A DNA stretch of 64,000 nt from Hormiphora californensis (Eukaryota > Ctenophora > Tentaculata > Cydippida > Pleurobrachiidae). This document shows, one piece after another, positions 39,201-50,827 of the stretch. The position numbers and the translations under genes were made by a program. Under the pieces are notes generated by a model. It saw nothing but the letters and a program-made list of their open reading frames with translations. It was not told the DNA's origin and ran no database searches. The stretch is from positions 7,688,091-7,752,090 of the forward strand of contig CM035355.1 of NCBI GenBank assembly GCA_020137815.1. The letters run 5' to 3'. Numbering within the stretch: position 1 is the stretch's first letter; each line of letters starts with the position of its first letter.

Positions 39201-41909
39201 TCGAGTCCTTACAGCGCCACTAGTCCTGTCTACCGCCAGAAGATCACTGGTTAGGTTATAGTGAACCGACCCCCGCAGGTCCTGAGTCCGCATCTGTCGC
39301 CAAGGACGGTGAAGAGTTTAGTTCCTATGTCAACGTTTTCAGCCACCCAAACGGTCGATATACCGTCTACAAATATTGGTACGTTGTTGTTCACTTCAAT
39401 GACGGTGATCTTGATTGTCTGTTCGGCCGATTTGGAAGGAGTACCCAGTGATCTGATGCCGTTACTTTTACCGTGTAGACCGTGGAAGAGGAGGAGAGTT
39501 TCTGAAGAAGAACGAGATTCCCGGTGGCACTTTCAACTGAGAACAGGCCATTTGGATTTGATGAAAGGGTATAACTAACCTTCCATTGAGACCACTATCA
39601 GCATCATGTTGCCTCGACCTTCAGTATGAACTGTCATGGGAGACGTCGACTCGACCACCCCGATTTCTATCGTATCAGAGACGAACACCGGTGCGTTATC
39701 GTTCACATCAGATAGCTCAACAATCACAGTAGCACGACCACTTAGAGAAGGAGTTCCGTTGTCCGTAGCAACCACAGAGACGTTGAATCTTGGCTGGGTT
39801 TCAAAATCTAATGCTCGTCGAGTGGTGATAACCCCAGATTGCCCGTTCAACTGAAAGACCTGCTGGTTCTTCAGGAAGGAAAATGTGATCTGATTGTTCA
39901 ACGGTCCATCCTTGTCTGAAGCCCGGACAGTCACCACTGGGCTTCCCACGGCAGTGTTCTCAGGGACCACAACAGTGTAGGGATCCTGACTAAAAACTGG
40001 AGCATTAAAAAGGGCATACGTAGGGGTACGTCCATCTGACCCGAGGATGTAGCCTTTACCCCCTGCCTAGTTCTCGTAATCGACTTCACGGATTAATGAG
40101 AGTACACCTGTAGTTGAATGTATGGAAAAGTATTGAACGTTAGTGCTCTGTGATACAAAGTACCTCACTAAACCATTGTCTCCCTCATCTGCATCAGTGG
40201 CGAGTATTGTTTCAATTATGTAAGGGATCGCAACGCTCTCTGGAATGGTAAAGGAGTAGGGAGCGTCCGTGAAAATAGGACTATTATCATTCACATCTTG
40301 AACTATTATTGTTAGTGCCAGAGTCCCAGACAGAGACGGATGCCCCTTATCCTCGATCTCCACAGTAAGTTCGTACCGAGATCGCTCCTCACGATCGAGT
40401 GAGGCCGTAATTCTTAGCATGACCTTCTGGAAGGTGGCCGTGGTCTGAAGGATCGGCTGAAATGGCCAGTTCTGATCTGCCATGTCGACTAACTGAACTC
40501 GCTTCAATAGCCCATTGTCCCCCGTGTCACCGTCACTCCAGGGCGGCAAGTCGAATGTCTGCTCCCCCATACCCTCAGCAACTTCGATTGAAAAACTGTC
40601 AACGGAAAAATGGGGAGCCTGGTCGTTGATGTCAATAATTGTCACGTCAATCACGACCAACACCTTTTGATGGGAACTGTCTGTGCCGGAGAATTTCAGG
40701 GTAATATCATCAGAAGAGAGAGATTCACGGTCAATGACATCAGTTGTTTTAAGTGTCTCTGAGGTCGTCTCGTAAACGAAATAGTGGGCACAATTGCAGT
40801 CTGATGTTATGGTGTATGTTCCATCTGGATCAATGCCAGACAGTTGACCGACGAATGCCCCTGCCGGTTGCTCCTCCTTGACACTGAAACTGAACATGGT
40901 ATTAGAATTAGATTAGTGAATATATTTGTTTATTAACTAGGTATGAAGTTGCGCTTGCCACCGAAAGTGCTCAACCTTGTCACGGGAGCTGTATTAGTAG
41001 AAATGAAACACGGAGATTTACGCAAACACATGTTTATTGGAACAAGATAGATAGTATCTTCACTCGCTGCATTCTCACGTTTCTCTCTTTTCTCACACAA
41101 CACGCCCTACTGTACAACAGTGAAGGGGAAACATACAGCGGGCAGATCTCAGGGTGGAAGGGTCATTTGTTAATTATTATAATGAGATCTGATCAGGATT
41201 GAATAGGGAGGAAACTAGAAAAATATCTGGCGAGGGCCGGGCTCGAACCGACAACCTCTGCATTACATGTACATTGCTCTAACCTATTGAGCTACCTCGC
41301 CTACAATTTATCTACATTTCCTCTCTCTATATCACTGATCATGCCCTTAGATATTGCAGCTGTAACTCATATAGGAACAAGATAGATAGTATCTTCACTC
41401 GCTGCATTCTCACGTTTCTCTCTTTTCTCACACAACACGCCCTACTGTACAACAGTGAAGGGGAAACATACAGCGGGCAGATCTCAGGGTGGAAGGGTCA
41501 TTTGTTAATTATTATAATGAGATCTGATCAGGATTAAATAGGGAGGAAACTAGAAAAATATCTGGCGAGGGCCGGGCTCGAACCGACAACCTCTGCATTA
41601 CATTTACATTGCTCTAACCTATTGAGCTACCTCGCCTACAATTTATCTACATTTCCTCTCTCTATATCACTGATCATGCCCTTAGATATTGCAGCTGTAA
41701 CTCATATAGGAACAAGATATATAGTATCTTCACTCGCTGCATTCTCACGTTTCTCTCTTTTCTCACACAACACGCCCTACTGTACAACAGTGATTTAATC
41801 CTGATCAGATCTCATTATAATCATATGTTTATTGATTTCAGTACCTGAAAGTTGCATTTCCAACAGCAATAAACGTCAAGTATAGAGTTACTAGGAGGTA
41901 GAAACGCAT
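33242..41909 (-). CDS. Cadherin/EGF transmembrane receptor, split by a LINE
   Basis: Cell-surface adhesion receptor. Exon 1 (41845-41909) encodes a signal peptide (MRFYLLVTLYLTFIAVGNAT) and joins in phase to one very long exon starting at 40889. Tandem cadherin domains are marked by Ca-binding motifs: DINDQAP, DVNDNSP, DVNDNAP, DENDNAP, DDNDNTP, NVNDNAP and LDYET-type strands. Near the C-terminus are two EGF-like modules (CSPNPCQNGGVCLDK, CSNHGTCFHN), then one transmembrane helix (LLIAVCCGVALALIIIVILV) and a tail of about 150 residues with no catenin-binding motif that I recognise. A LINE at 36524-39088 splits the coding exon after VVTVK. Between 39099 and 40070 at least six single-base indels and a small deletion break the frame, while both flanks are open. 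The gene is either disrupted on this haplotype or misassembled there. Confidence 0.85.
36524..39088 (+). mobile_element. LINE insertion (APE-type non-LTR), internally deleted
   Basis: A 2565 bp element flanked by the 10 bp duplication CTTTCACCGT (36514-36523 and 39089-39098), with a TAAG-repeat tail at its 3' end. Its one ORF (36662-39055, 797 residues) has an AP-endonuclease-like domain (TWNVLSLQ, LLLTETHW, GGDFNARVGGG, QIDHL, GSDHYLV). It then jumps to the reverse transcriptase at motif B (DWFNVLSGTGQGD) and catalytic YADD, then GLKINAKKTKVM and C-terminal GRLRWFGHLVRM. The RT fingers and first catalytic aspartate are missing, so an in-frame internal deletion has made it non-autonomous. Confidence 0.9.
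41228..41301 (-). tRNA. tRNA-like gene (Thr-UGU-like), unit 1
   Basis: 74 bases fold as a cloverleaf: acceptor GGCGAGG/CCTCGCC, D arm GCTC/GAGC, T arm GTCGG-TTCGAGC-CCGGC. The A box and the B box (GGTTCGAGCCC) are present. The anticodon stem has one mismatch. The loop CATGTAA has A instead of the invariant U33, so TGT is the likely anticodon but decoding function is doubtful. Pol III-transcribed pseudogene or SINE head is possible. Confidence 0.6.
41563..41636 (-). tRNA. tRNA-like gene, unit 2
   Basis: Identical to the copy at 41228-41301 except for one base in the anticodon loop (AATGTAA instead of CATGTAA). It also lacks U33. Confidence 0.6.
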
Positions 41910-42931
41910 GGAATATCAGATCTTTCTTTCAGTGACATCTAACTTTCATTGCTGTGATGAAAAGGATTGTTAGCAACCATTCGTTACAGTTTACACGCAA
42001 TATTTTCACATCAAAAGTTCCGTATTGCAATTGCAAGTTGGGGCATGATACTATTTTGAAGACCATAGACCAGCAGTGCCTAGTACAAACAATAAAGAAA
42101 GAAGGGCGATAAAAATGAGGTTGAAGCCATTGGAAAATGGTGCTCCGCCTGCCGCCATATTGGCCTCCCACGATATCAAGGACACACGAAAAACGGTTAA
42201 TGTTATTGGACGGCGTCTTAGACGTCTACGAATTGTAGACCGCTTCGTAGGCAACACTTTATGCGGGCGGGCAATATGACGGGCACCTAAGTTACAAAAT
42301 ATTTTTGGTCAATACCCCATTTGTTCCATCCAATTACCCCCTGATGGCTGATTCTTCAGAGTGACGATAATTTTAAAATGGCATGAACAAGTCAAAAGAC
42401 CACCGCTGACCGCAACCATTAAAAAGGGTACATGCTCGATTTTTTTTCGATCGCTCCGACGGCCGACCGACGGGCACTGCTAAGTAAGTAAGTAAGTAAG
42501 TAAGATTATACATTTATATCCCACTCAACAGTGACAAAATTTAACATAGAAAAATGTGCCAACGCACTAGCTATGCTTAAGCACTTCCTCAAGTGGATAC
42601 AGTCCTTGTATCAACAGTCATTAAATATATTGCTCGCAACGACTGGAGCAACTTCTTAACATTTCACCAAAAGACATTAAAAAACGAAATACAAAAATTG
42701 TTAATAAATTAGTCCAGAGCATTTGGTTCGGTTAATCTCAGCATGTCTGAGTTTTTCTTACTCGTCAACAACTGGTATCTCGTATCTCGTTGCGTTCGAT
42801 TTTGTTATCCCGAAGAGTATCTTGTTACGTCACGTTCACTCCCCCATAACCCGTACCACTCCCAATCATACAGATGGTTTGGTAGCTTTTCCAGGAAGGG
42901 GGATTCTCCAGAGGTGTGTAATATAGGAGAA
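41910..42931. other. Cadherin upstream region; small unassigned ORF
   Basis: A (TAAG)n tract lies at 42482-42506, the same motif as the LINE tail, possibly the end of an old insertion. A 35 codon minus-strand frame at about 42051-42158 (MAAGGAPFSNGFNLIFIALL) looks like a signal or membrane segment. It ends without a partner exon, and I do not call it a gene. Confidence 0.4.
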
Positions 42932-43355
42932 GGACCCAGGAGGGAAGGGTGCATGTAGAAGAAGGACCCAGGAGGGAAAGGGTGAATAGGCAGGACCCAG
43001 GAGGGAGGGGTGTAGAAGCAGGACCAAGGAGGGAGGGGTGTAGAAGCAGGACCCAGGAGGGAGGGGTGTAGAAGCAGGACCCAGGAGGGAGGGAGATAGA
43101 AGCAGGACCCAGGAAGGAGGGGTGTAGAAGCAGGACCCAGGAAGGAGGGGTGTAGAAGCAGGACACTGGAGGGAAGGGTATAGAAACAGGACCCAGGAGG
43201 GAGGGGTGTAGAAGCAGGACCCAGGAGGGAGGGGTGTAGAAGCAGGACCTAGGAAGGAGGGGTGTAGAAGCAGGACACTGGAGGGAAGGGTATAGAAACA
43301 GGACCCAGGAGGGAGGGGTGTAGAAGCAGGACCCAGGAGGGAGGGGTGTAGAAGC
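42932..43355. repeat. 28 bp minisatellite
   Basis: About fifteen diverged copies of a unit containing GTAGAAGCAGGACCCAGGAG. Long open frames across it (proline-, leucine- and serine-rich) are repeat artefacts. Confidence 0.92.
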
Positions 43356-43636
43356 AGGACCTGCTAGCAGACAAGCTGAGAAAACCCACGATCAGATTAT
43401 CAAATAACGCATAATCTCACTGTTCCCCGTCATTCTCACGGCCCAAGGGGCAGCAGTCTTTCCCTTCAGTCTTCATTCAGAAGAGAGAACTCATAATTCG
43501 CGGATCGATTTTCGAAAAATAAAAATTCGTAAAAAAATTTTTTTCTAAAAGGGGGTTAAAATGGGATTAGATAACAATATCAATATGAAAATACCGGTCT
43601 CCCATGGGGGAGAAGATTAATAAATTACTGCATTGA

Positions 43637-46600
43637 TTAAAATTGATTAAATTTGGTAGAATTAAAAGTGTTATATAATAAGTTAATGTCATTGAGTTCG
43701 CTCTTATACTGCCTCGTTTTAGTGAACTTATTGCCTCTATGCCCTCTCAAACTAATGACAGTTGTTCTGAGCAGGGTGAAAGACAACCGCTGCCTAATGT
43801 AACGGATGGTGTCAGAGTAAGCCTGGTGTGTTTTGTCAGCAAGCAGCTTGGCAAGGCGCCTGTAGAATTTTTCTGCCTCGTTGCCCAGGGCACCAGTTAC
43901 TGAAAACACGAGTGGGCAAAAACAACTCTGTTCAACCTCAAGGACACGTTCGTTATAGCAGCGTTTTTTCTCGTCCTCGTGTCGTTTCAGAGCTGTATCA
44001 AGAGGAATGGCACTGTTTGTGGGAGCCAATGGATTGAAGATGCGCACATCTGTGTAAATTTTGTCCATGGGAAGCCAAAAATCCCTGGCAGCAACATCAA
44101 GGCGAGCATCATTTGCAGTGTTTGCTGATTTTAGCCGGAAGGTTTCGCCAGTGATTGGGAGAAGATGGGGTTCTCTTGAAACATCACGGCATCCCGCCTC
44201 TTTCAGCAGGTTTGCAGTAAGGTCCCGGATCTCATTATGCCGCAGCTGCACGTAACCACCAAGATGACAAGAGAGGCTGTGTTCAGTGGTGTTAGGTTTT
44301 CCACACGGACAATTTGGTGGTCTACCCTCAAGTTCCAAGCAGTAGCGGAGGGACATGGAGTCCCAGAACTCCTGTTTGTTCAGATTGAACCTATGTTCCT
44401 TGAGGGGGAGAGATGTTACCCATATGGACGATCCTCGCCGTGTTCTCTCTTGGTGAAAACGCTGTTCGGTGGGTGGCAGTGCCTCTCTCACAAGCTCTTC
44501 AGCCTTGGTCTGGCTCAGCCGTTTGGTGGTCAACATCTCGGATTTCGCAGACACCAGATCCCGCTTCAGCAAATGCAAACTCTCTGAATCAAATTGTGTT
44601 TTCTGTCCGTTAATGATTTTGGAGAGTGGTGCAGTAGCTGCAGCAGAACTGGTGTATTCGAAATCCGCGATCTCGACGGGATTAAAGATTCCAAGGCCCC
44701 CGTGGCGGGCAGGGAGTGACAATAGCTTCCGATTGTTCGGTGTCAGTTGGTTGCTGATTGTTTTTGGGATGAAAGTGGATGATATGATGTCTTCCAGTGG
44801 CTGGAAGAGACCAGAGATGTCCTTGGTAGTTCTCATAATAAACAACCACCGTTTGGAGAGTCCCATGATGTAAGCAGAGAATGATGGATGGGGCTCAGAT
44901 GTTGAAAAATCCGATAAGTCTGTAAGCTCCTGGGCCCACGTCTCAACCTGTTGACTGACGTACTGTTTCTTAAACTCGTCGGTACCTAGGGGAGCTCCGA
45001 GATATCTCTGTCCCTCTGATGTAATATGCACACCTGTGTCCTTGAAAATAGAGCTGGCAGTGTTCTCAAGCCCAGGTTTGACGATCAGCACAGACTTCTT
45101 TCCATTGGGGAAATAGCCTAATCCTGGGCCAACTTCGCACAGAATGTCCCACCACTTCCGCATAGCCAAGAGTTTCCCAACAGATGCACCGTCATCGGCA
45201 CAGCGGGGGGAACTCAGGTTCTTCGTGCCAGCTGAGTTCTTCGAGCTCAGTCCCGTTGCCGTGGACCTGGTTGGCTGATGGTCCAGTGATTACGGTCAAA
45301 TCACGCCGGCGCTCTCCCCAATCTTGGGGAGTAAACTTTGCCAGAGACCTTGCCGAACTCAACTATGGCACCGAGCTCTTGCAGTGCGGCTGGTCCCTGC
45401 TGGGATTTGGTTCGGCGGTCGATTGATGAGCGGTTGGTTGACGATTGATATCAGTCGTTGATCGATCGTTTGTCGGTCGGTCGTCGGACTGAGTTTTGGC
45501 GGGGATCCCGGTTGAACTGATAATCTCACCCCAGCCAGTAACCTTGTTACACATGGCAACCCCGCTATATACAGCAACCCCTGAGGGCTCTGCCCGTCGA
45601 CCCGGCTGCTGTCGCCTGCAAAACAGCTCTCTTGCCCATGGCTGTCTTTAAGACAGGGCAGAGATAAACCCAGTAATAACCAAGTAGGGGCTGGTCGCCC
45701 CTGGGGAACCCCTGCCCAAATTTGCACCTAAAAACCTCTGCCTATTTAACCCCCACACCCTATTTGTTCCAAAAAACAGATCTAGACAAAACAGATCTAG
45801 ACACTATCTTACCCTACCACTACTCAAACGTAACGCGCGAAAACGCCATGGTGAACAAAGTCCGACCCAGGCCGAACAAACTGCGCGCACAGTTCCAAGC
45901 CCAAGTTCTAGACTCCTCAGACACACCCTACCCCCCCCCCCCTAATCCCAAGCTCCGCACATGCGTGATCTCCACACCTACAGCAAATCACCGAGCCTCA
46001 GACACGCACACCCCAAAACAAGGCAAGTGACAAACCTACAAATCTGAAAGACCCTGTAGTAGTCAGGGAAAAGCCCATTACAGTTTGGGATACTTAAACA
46101 ATGGTACCCTTATTCAAATAGCAGACACGCTTACACTGAGACCCCTCGCATTAATTACGCGAAGCCTTGAGTGAACTGATACTGGTCAAATGCACTCAGG
46201 GACAACCATAGACGTTGTTTTACAGCAACTAATCTATAACCTGGCCACCCGGCGATGGCAACATCGCCTGACCGGACCCTTGGGTCGTACTTGTGAATAC
46301 ATTACTAGCTAGCTTAGACTACAAGACCCTTGGTGTAAAGATAAGCATTTAATCCCTTGATAGGTAATCAATGATATCCGGCAAATCACCTACTTCCACA
46401 GTTGTCGTGACAGTGGTAACCAAAGACCAACCAATTGGACGGTAAGTCCCATCACATGTCTGCGGGGAAGATTTCTCCGTGCCAAATCCGACACAGACTC
46501 GCATGCTCCTTTTGCGGTACCATAAAGAGACTGCTGGGAAACCAGTGGAATCTAAGTGGAATTATACCGACAGTGACCCTGCGTGTGGGGGTCATCTGGC

Positions 46601-48376
46601 AAGGAGTGAGGTCAGTAACGGGCCGGCTGAGGGGTCATCAATAACCTCAGCATGGGGTGGAACGACGGGAGGTACTGAACACACACACACACACACACCG
46701 TCATCGGCAAAGAAGATCTGTGCACAGTCTGCCTCGGAAAGGGCTGAGATGAGAGGATTCAGGCTGATGCAGTACCAGGGAGATGCAAGGTTGCAACCCT
46801 GAGTGGTGCCTTCACTACTCAGAATGAAAGTGCCATTCTGTAGGAAAAGTTTGGCAGGGGATCGGTAGATGTTGATCGTGAAGGTGGCGAGTGGGGGGCA
46901 GAGGTATCGGAGATTGACGAGAGCGGTTGCCCGATTAAGCACATTAAAGGCGTTGGTTGCATCCGCTAAGAGCACTCCCTCAGAGCCATCGTCATCAAAC
47001 ATGCTAGACATGCTGTGGACGGCAGCCTCAATTCCACCCTGAAGACCAGAGGCAAGCTGCAGTGGCCCGGCTGCTTCAATGATGTCATTGTGTAGATGGC
47101 AGACAACAGTACGCCCAATGATACGCCGGAGTATTTCCCCGATGCCGATGGGGCGGATACCCGGATTCTTGTTGAGGGCGATCAATCGACATGAGACCAA
47201 GGCAGAGATGGTGTGTGGGTTGATGAAAGAAGTGCAGAGGCGACGAGTCATTCTTGCCAAAGCATGGGCCAGGGCATCAGATTCGAGGTGGAAAGTTCTA
47301 CTACACAACATTCTCGCCCACAGTGCATCGGTCATTCCACTGGGACCTGCCCCTCCCTTGGTTGTGGCAGCTGATCTCCTGATTGATTCAGTGTCAATAC
47401 TGTCAAACAGTGCTGGTTCAACACTGGGAGCTGGCAGGCGGGAGACTAAAAGGTCTCGGTTGAGTGGCTGGGCAGGGGGGTGTTTGGCACGGAGCCCCTC
47501 AATCACTTCAGGGGAGGGTGGGAGTGGTGCAGACGGAGAGGTGTTCAGCACACGGAGGGCCGCTGCAACTTTACCGTTCAACATGAGTCGAGAGAAGCTC
47601 TTCCGGGAGTTCTGATGGTTGCTACTCATAGGGATTTTGGATTGAATAGCTTTGCACTCCCTGACTAGGCTATCGAAGTCTCCCTCTCTCCACAGTTGTA
47701 GCCTTCTCCTGAGGGCCTCACATTCTTCAGAGGGCTTGGATCGTTTGCCTGGTTTCTGAAGGAGCAGGGCTCCCATCAGGTGGAGCGCTGTGATGGCAAA
47801 TGGCTCCAGGGGTGAAGAGTTTGTCCAACCGTTAATCAGACGGGTTGCCTCGCTAATGAAGGCCTTTCCGGCTGCACCTGCTGGTAGTTTTTTAAAGAGA
47901 TTTGGTTTCCAACTTGCAACAGTACAATGAATTTCATACAGAGTCTGGGGGAGGGTTAATTCTGAGTGTTCACCCCAGGAGTAGGGCCGGTGGGGCATAG
48001 GGGGGAAGTCTGGAATTTCTGAACAGTTGTGGCAGTGCCATGGGGCATCCTCATCTGAGGTAACCTTGTGGTACTCGTCTGGGGACAGTCCTGCACATCT
48101 GTGGTGGTACCACCTATCACAATTAGTACATTGAATCCAATGAACCACTCCATTGAGTGAGCGCTTGGGTTCGTTGGAGTCATTGTAATTACTGCATGAA
48201 ACACAAAGTTCAGAGGATTCATCAGAATTCACCGATATGGAGTGGGTTGAAGAAGAAGGGCAGGAGGATGGAAGGTTGGCGGAAGAACGGGATGGGGGAG
48301 GAGGAGCGATGGACTGGTTGGATGGCGCTGGAGTCTTCTTGCGCTTGGACGTTTGCCGCTTCGTGCGTCCTGTCAT
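43637..48376 (-). mobile_element. Non-LTR retrotransposon with PHD-like finger and restriction-like endonuclease, split by an insertion
   Basis: The 5' half (48376 to about 46696) encodes a PHD-like zinc finger (CVSCSNYN, WIQCTNCDRWYHHRC, WHCHNC). Then come reverse-transcriptase motifs: LIALNKNPGIRPIGIGEILR, VLLADATNAFNVLNR, SSEGTTQGCNLASPWY and catalytic FFADDG. The 3' half (45200 to 43637) continues GASVGKLLAMRKWWDIL and has YFPNGKKSVLIVK and LPARHGGLGIFNP. It then has a CPCGKPNTTEHSLSC zinc knuckle and a restriction-like endonuclease core (RLDVAARDFW ... YTDVRIFNP). Families with RT, then CCHC, then RLE are R2/R4/NeSL-like. The halves join exactly in frame once the insertion 45201-46695 and one 14 bp repeat are removed, so the element was intact until recently. 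Confidence 0.88.
45201..46695 (+). mobile_element. Inserted non-autonomous retroelement with (AC)n tail
   Basis: 1495 bp flanked by the 14 bp direct repeat CACCGTCATCGGCA (45187-45200 and 46696-46709), which is part of the host RT sequence encoding ADDG. The + strand 3' end is an (AC)n run preceded by GGAACGACGGGAGGTACTGA. Long duplications plus a simple-repeat tail indicate target-primed retrotransposition. No reverse-transcriptase or endonuclease frame is present, so it is non-autonomous or 5'-truncated. Confidence 0.8.
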
Positions 48377-49715
48377 ACCAACGTGCCCGGACTGCCCCTC
48401 CTGGGCTGGCTCTACATCCTGAGGCGAAATCTCAAATTAATTTGTTTAAAGTAGTGTTGAAAAGTTTGAAAAGCTCATATGAAGAAAAGAGGAACACGAC
48501 TGTGCGGGTGTACCATAGGTATATTGTGTTAGGACACGGAGAAAAGAGGTAGGGACACAAATCACAATAAAGAATGGCTGCATAATTCACCACTCCTGGT
48601 ACACCACGCACGTCCCTAGCGATTTATAAAAGTAAACACAGAAGTTTGAAAAGTAAAAAAATTCGTAAAAAAAATAAGTAAAAAAATTCGTGCTGAGCTT
48701 TTTACTCCGAGCGGCGCCGCGCGGTGCGATCCGAACACGCGCGGCTTGGAACGGCATCGCAAAATACATTTATTAAGCGCCCCGCAAAAATAATCGTTCG
48801 CGCGGCTTGATCAAGCTCAGTGCTTTTTTTAGTTTTCGAAATTTTAAGCCCACAGTTTCGGTTTCCCGTTTCCAGGGCCCACGACACCGGGGGGGCCAGG
48901 GGGGGCCGGCCCCCTCTGGGATTTACCAAACATGGAAATTTTATTGAAATATTTCGTAGAGAATGTAAAAAATGCATGAAAATTAGTTGAAATTCTAAAT
49001 TTTTCGGGGGGTTCGCCCCCTTTAAGGCATATATACAGGTTCTACGTGCCTCAAATCGGTTAAAAAGTCTAAATTTTTACCCCTTGACCATATTAGGAGC
49101 CTGTGGCCTCCAAACCCCCTACCGCTGCTCCTCCGGCGCCCCCTTCAAGGCATACAGGTTCTACGTAAACAGAAAGAAGGTGGAGATGGACTTCTAAATG
49201 CCTAAAATGTGTGAAAATCGGGTAAAAAGTCTAAAATTTTTCCGGGGGCTTCGCCCCCTAGACCCCATTGGGGGACTGCGGCCCCCAAACCCCCTGCCGC
49301 TGCTCCTCCGGCGCCGCTTCGCGGCACCGTCGTCGCGTGTGCATTTCAAAAATTACGGTGCTCCGCACCGGCCCCCCCTGGAAAAATTCCGTGTCGTGGG
49401 CCCTGGTTTCGGTTTTTGAATGTTTCCGGTTTCGGTCTATCATTTGTCATTTGAGGCGCTGCGTTGTAACGCTACGCAGCCTCAAGTTTGTCTCTTCGTC
49501 GAGTTAAGTGCCTCGGCGAGCTTACGATTCGTATAAGCTCACACCGGGCCTTCGGCCCAGCGTGAGAGCCGACAGACTGGAAGCAATAAAGTATAAACAT
49601 ATATTGTAGCCATTACACAGTTTCTGGTGTTAAATTATATAGAAGCATGGGACAATAAGTGTAAAAATTTCAAACATCAGCAAAAATAAAAAGATAAACA
49701 ACGGGAAGGAAATTA
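48377..49715. other. Intergenic, GC-rich unclassified repeat
   Basis: No coding exon between the retrotransposon 5' end and the tetraspanin 3' end. The segment 48847-49440 is a GC-rich repeat listed separately. Confidence 0.5.
48847..49440. repeat. Unclassified GC-rich repeat with inverted ends
   Basis: CCAGGGCCCACGACAC near 48870 recurs inverted near 49390-49406, both next to GTTTCGG/TTTCCG runs. Between them a module of hairpin-forming GGGGGYTTCGCCCCC followed by CCGCTGCTCCTCCGGCG occurs twice (49005-49137 and 49239-49325), with a repeated GCATAYAGGTTCTACGT. It resembles a non-autonomous transposon, but no target duplication is clear. Confidence 0.55.
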
Positions 49716-50827
49716 TCAAGCCTCAGTACTCTCTCTTCTAGATTCTAAGTTATTAGCCTGGCTGCCAAGTCTTCTCCGATTCGATAACTCTCGTTCCAAC
49801 TTCTCGTAATCTTTTGTAACCTTCAGAGTCTTTAAGACAAGCAAATCAAACACTAGACACGCTACCTGGACGGGTAGTAATATGAAACAGAGATATCGTA
49901 TATAGTCTAATCTTGCATTTATGTACTCCTTGTAACTATAGGAACATTCATCGTATTGGAGATTGTTCAACTTGTGATAGAGTGAGAAGTAGCAGCTGTC
50001 CACGGTGATCGAATCTCTAAAAGAGCAGCACGCCATTTGTTCGTGAACTAAATCCACTTGGTGCTTGTAACCAGAATCCTCGCTATACATCGCCAACCGA
50101 ATCTTCTCAATCTCAGTATCATTCAGCGCCACTGCACTCTCATTTAAACTGTTCATCCGGAATTTCTCGACTGCTGTATCGATTGCACCCTCAATGTCTA
50201 CTCGTCTCACCAGCGTTAGGGTACCCAGGAAAACCTCAAGGATAAGAGCTACAAATACCACCACAGCGTAGATCTTGAGTCCGGTGTCCTGGACCCGGTA
50301 ACAGCCGTGTATACCAAGCATTCCCTGGAGGGAGAGAGTGGGGTGTTACCGATATATGGAGCGGGGTTTATCACAATTCGAAACATAATAAGCTTCGACG
50401 GATATGGATCATGTCCAGCCCTATAATCTAGCAATTATAATTGCTAGGTACTTTTTTAGTTTCCTTCCTATTCAATCACATCTTATCCAATTGATAGTAC
50501 AAGTATTAGCTTACCATAAGTATGACTACAATTGCAGTTAAAAGCAAGACTCCGTACACCAATGATATCTGAAATAATGATAGTGTTATTATTGGGAGTG
50601 GAATCATAGAATGTGTTACCATGACAACTCAGATACACCTGAACAACTCTAAATGCTGTTAGAATTACCTGTTCAGAGATGTCTAGTGGTAACGGTGAGG
50701 CGATTAAAGACACACCCACCCCACACATAATTAGTCCCAGTGTGAGGTTGAGGATGTTGAAAAAGTGGAAAAATAATCGTAGTGTATCCGCCACCTTTAT
50801 CCTCTTCTCCGCGGGCACGTGAGGCAT
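49716..50827 (-). CDS. Tetraspanin-like four-helix membrane protein
   Basis: Three exons in phase: 50669-50827, 50515-50568 and 49716-50324, giving 273 residues. The first two encode helices 1 and 2 (LFFHFFNILNLTLGLIMCGV; SLVYGVLLLTAIVVILM). The third holds helix 3 (IYAVVVFVALILEVFLGTLT), a large extracellular loop of about 100 residues and helix 4 (YLCFILLPVQVACLVFDLLV). The loop has the tetraspanin CC signature (MACCSFRDS) and three further cysteines, fitting the large extracellular loop disulfides. The cytoplasmic tail is charged. Tetraspanins organise membrane microdomains with integrins and other receptors; the specific subfamily is not clear. Confidence 0.85.

Larger units (their letters stand above)
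40892..41830. repeat. 335 bp tandem repeat with tRNA-like genes
   Basis: Units start at 41040, 41375 and 41710, nearly identical; the third is cut at about 41793. There it meets a short inverted copy (41794-41822) of an internal part of the unit. The array fills the first cadherin intron. Each full unit contains one tRNA-like gene. Confidence 0.9.

Noticed and set aside
42051-42257. Short hydrophobic minus-strand ORF upstream of the cadherin
   Set aside because: It could be a signal peptide exon, but it has no downstream exon in phase that I can identify.
42825-43166. 113 codon repetitive frame with SWVLLLHPS units
   Set aside because: It is the 28 bp minisatellite read in one frame, with no promoter, start context or homology.
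47079-47615. 178 codon + strand frame
   Set aside because: Antisense of the RLE retrotransposon ORF.
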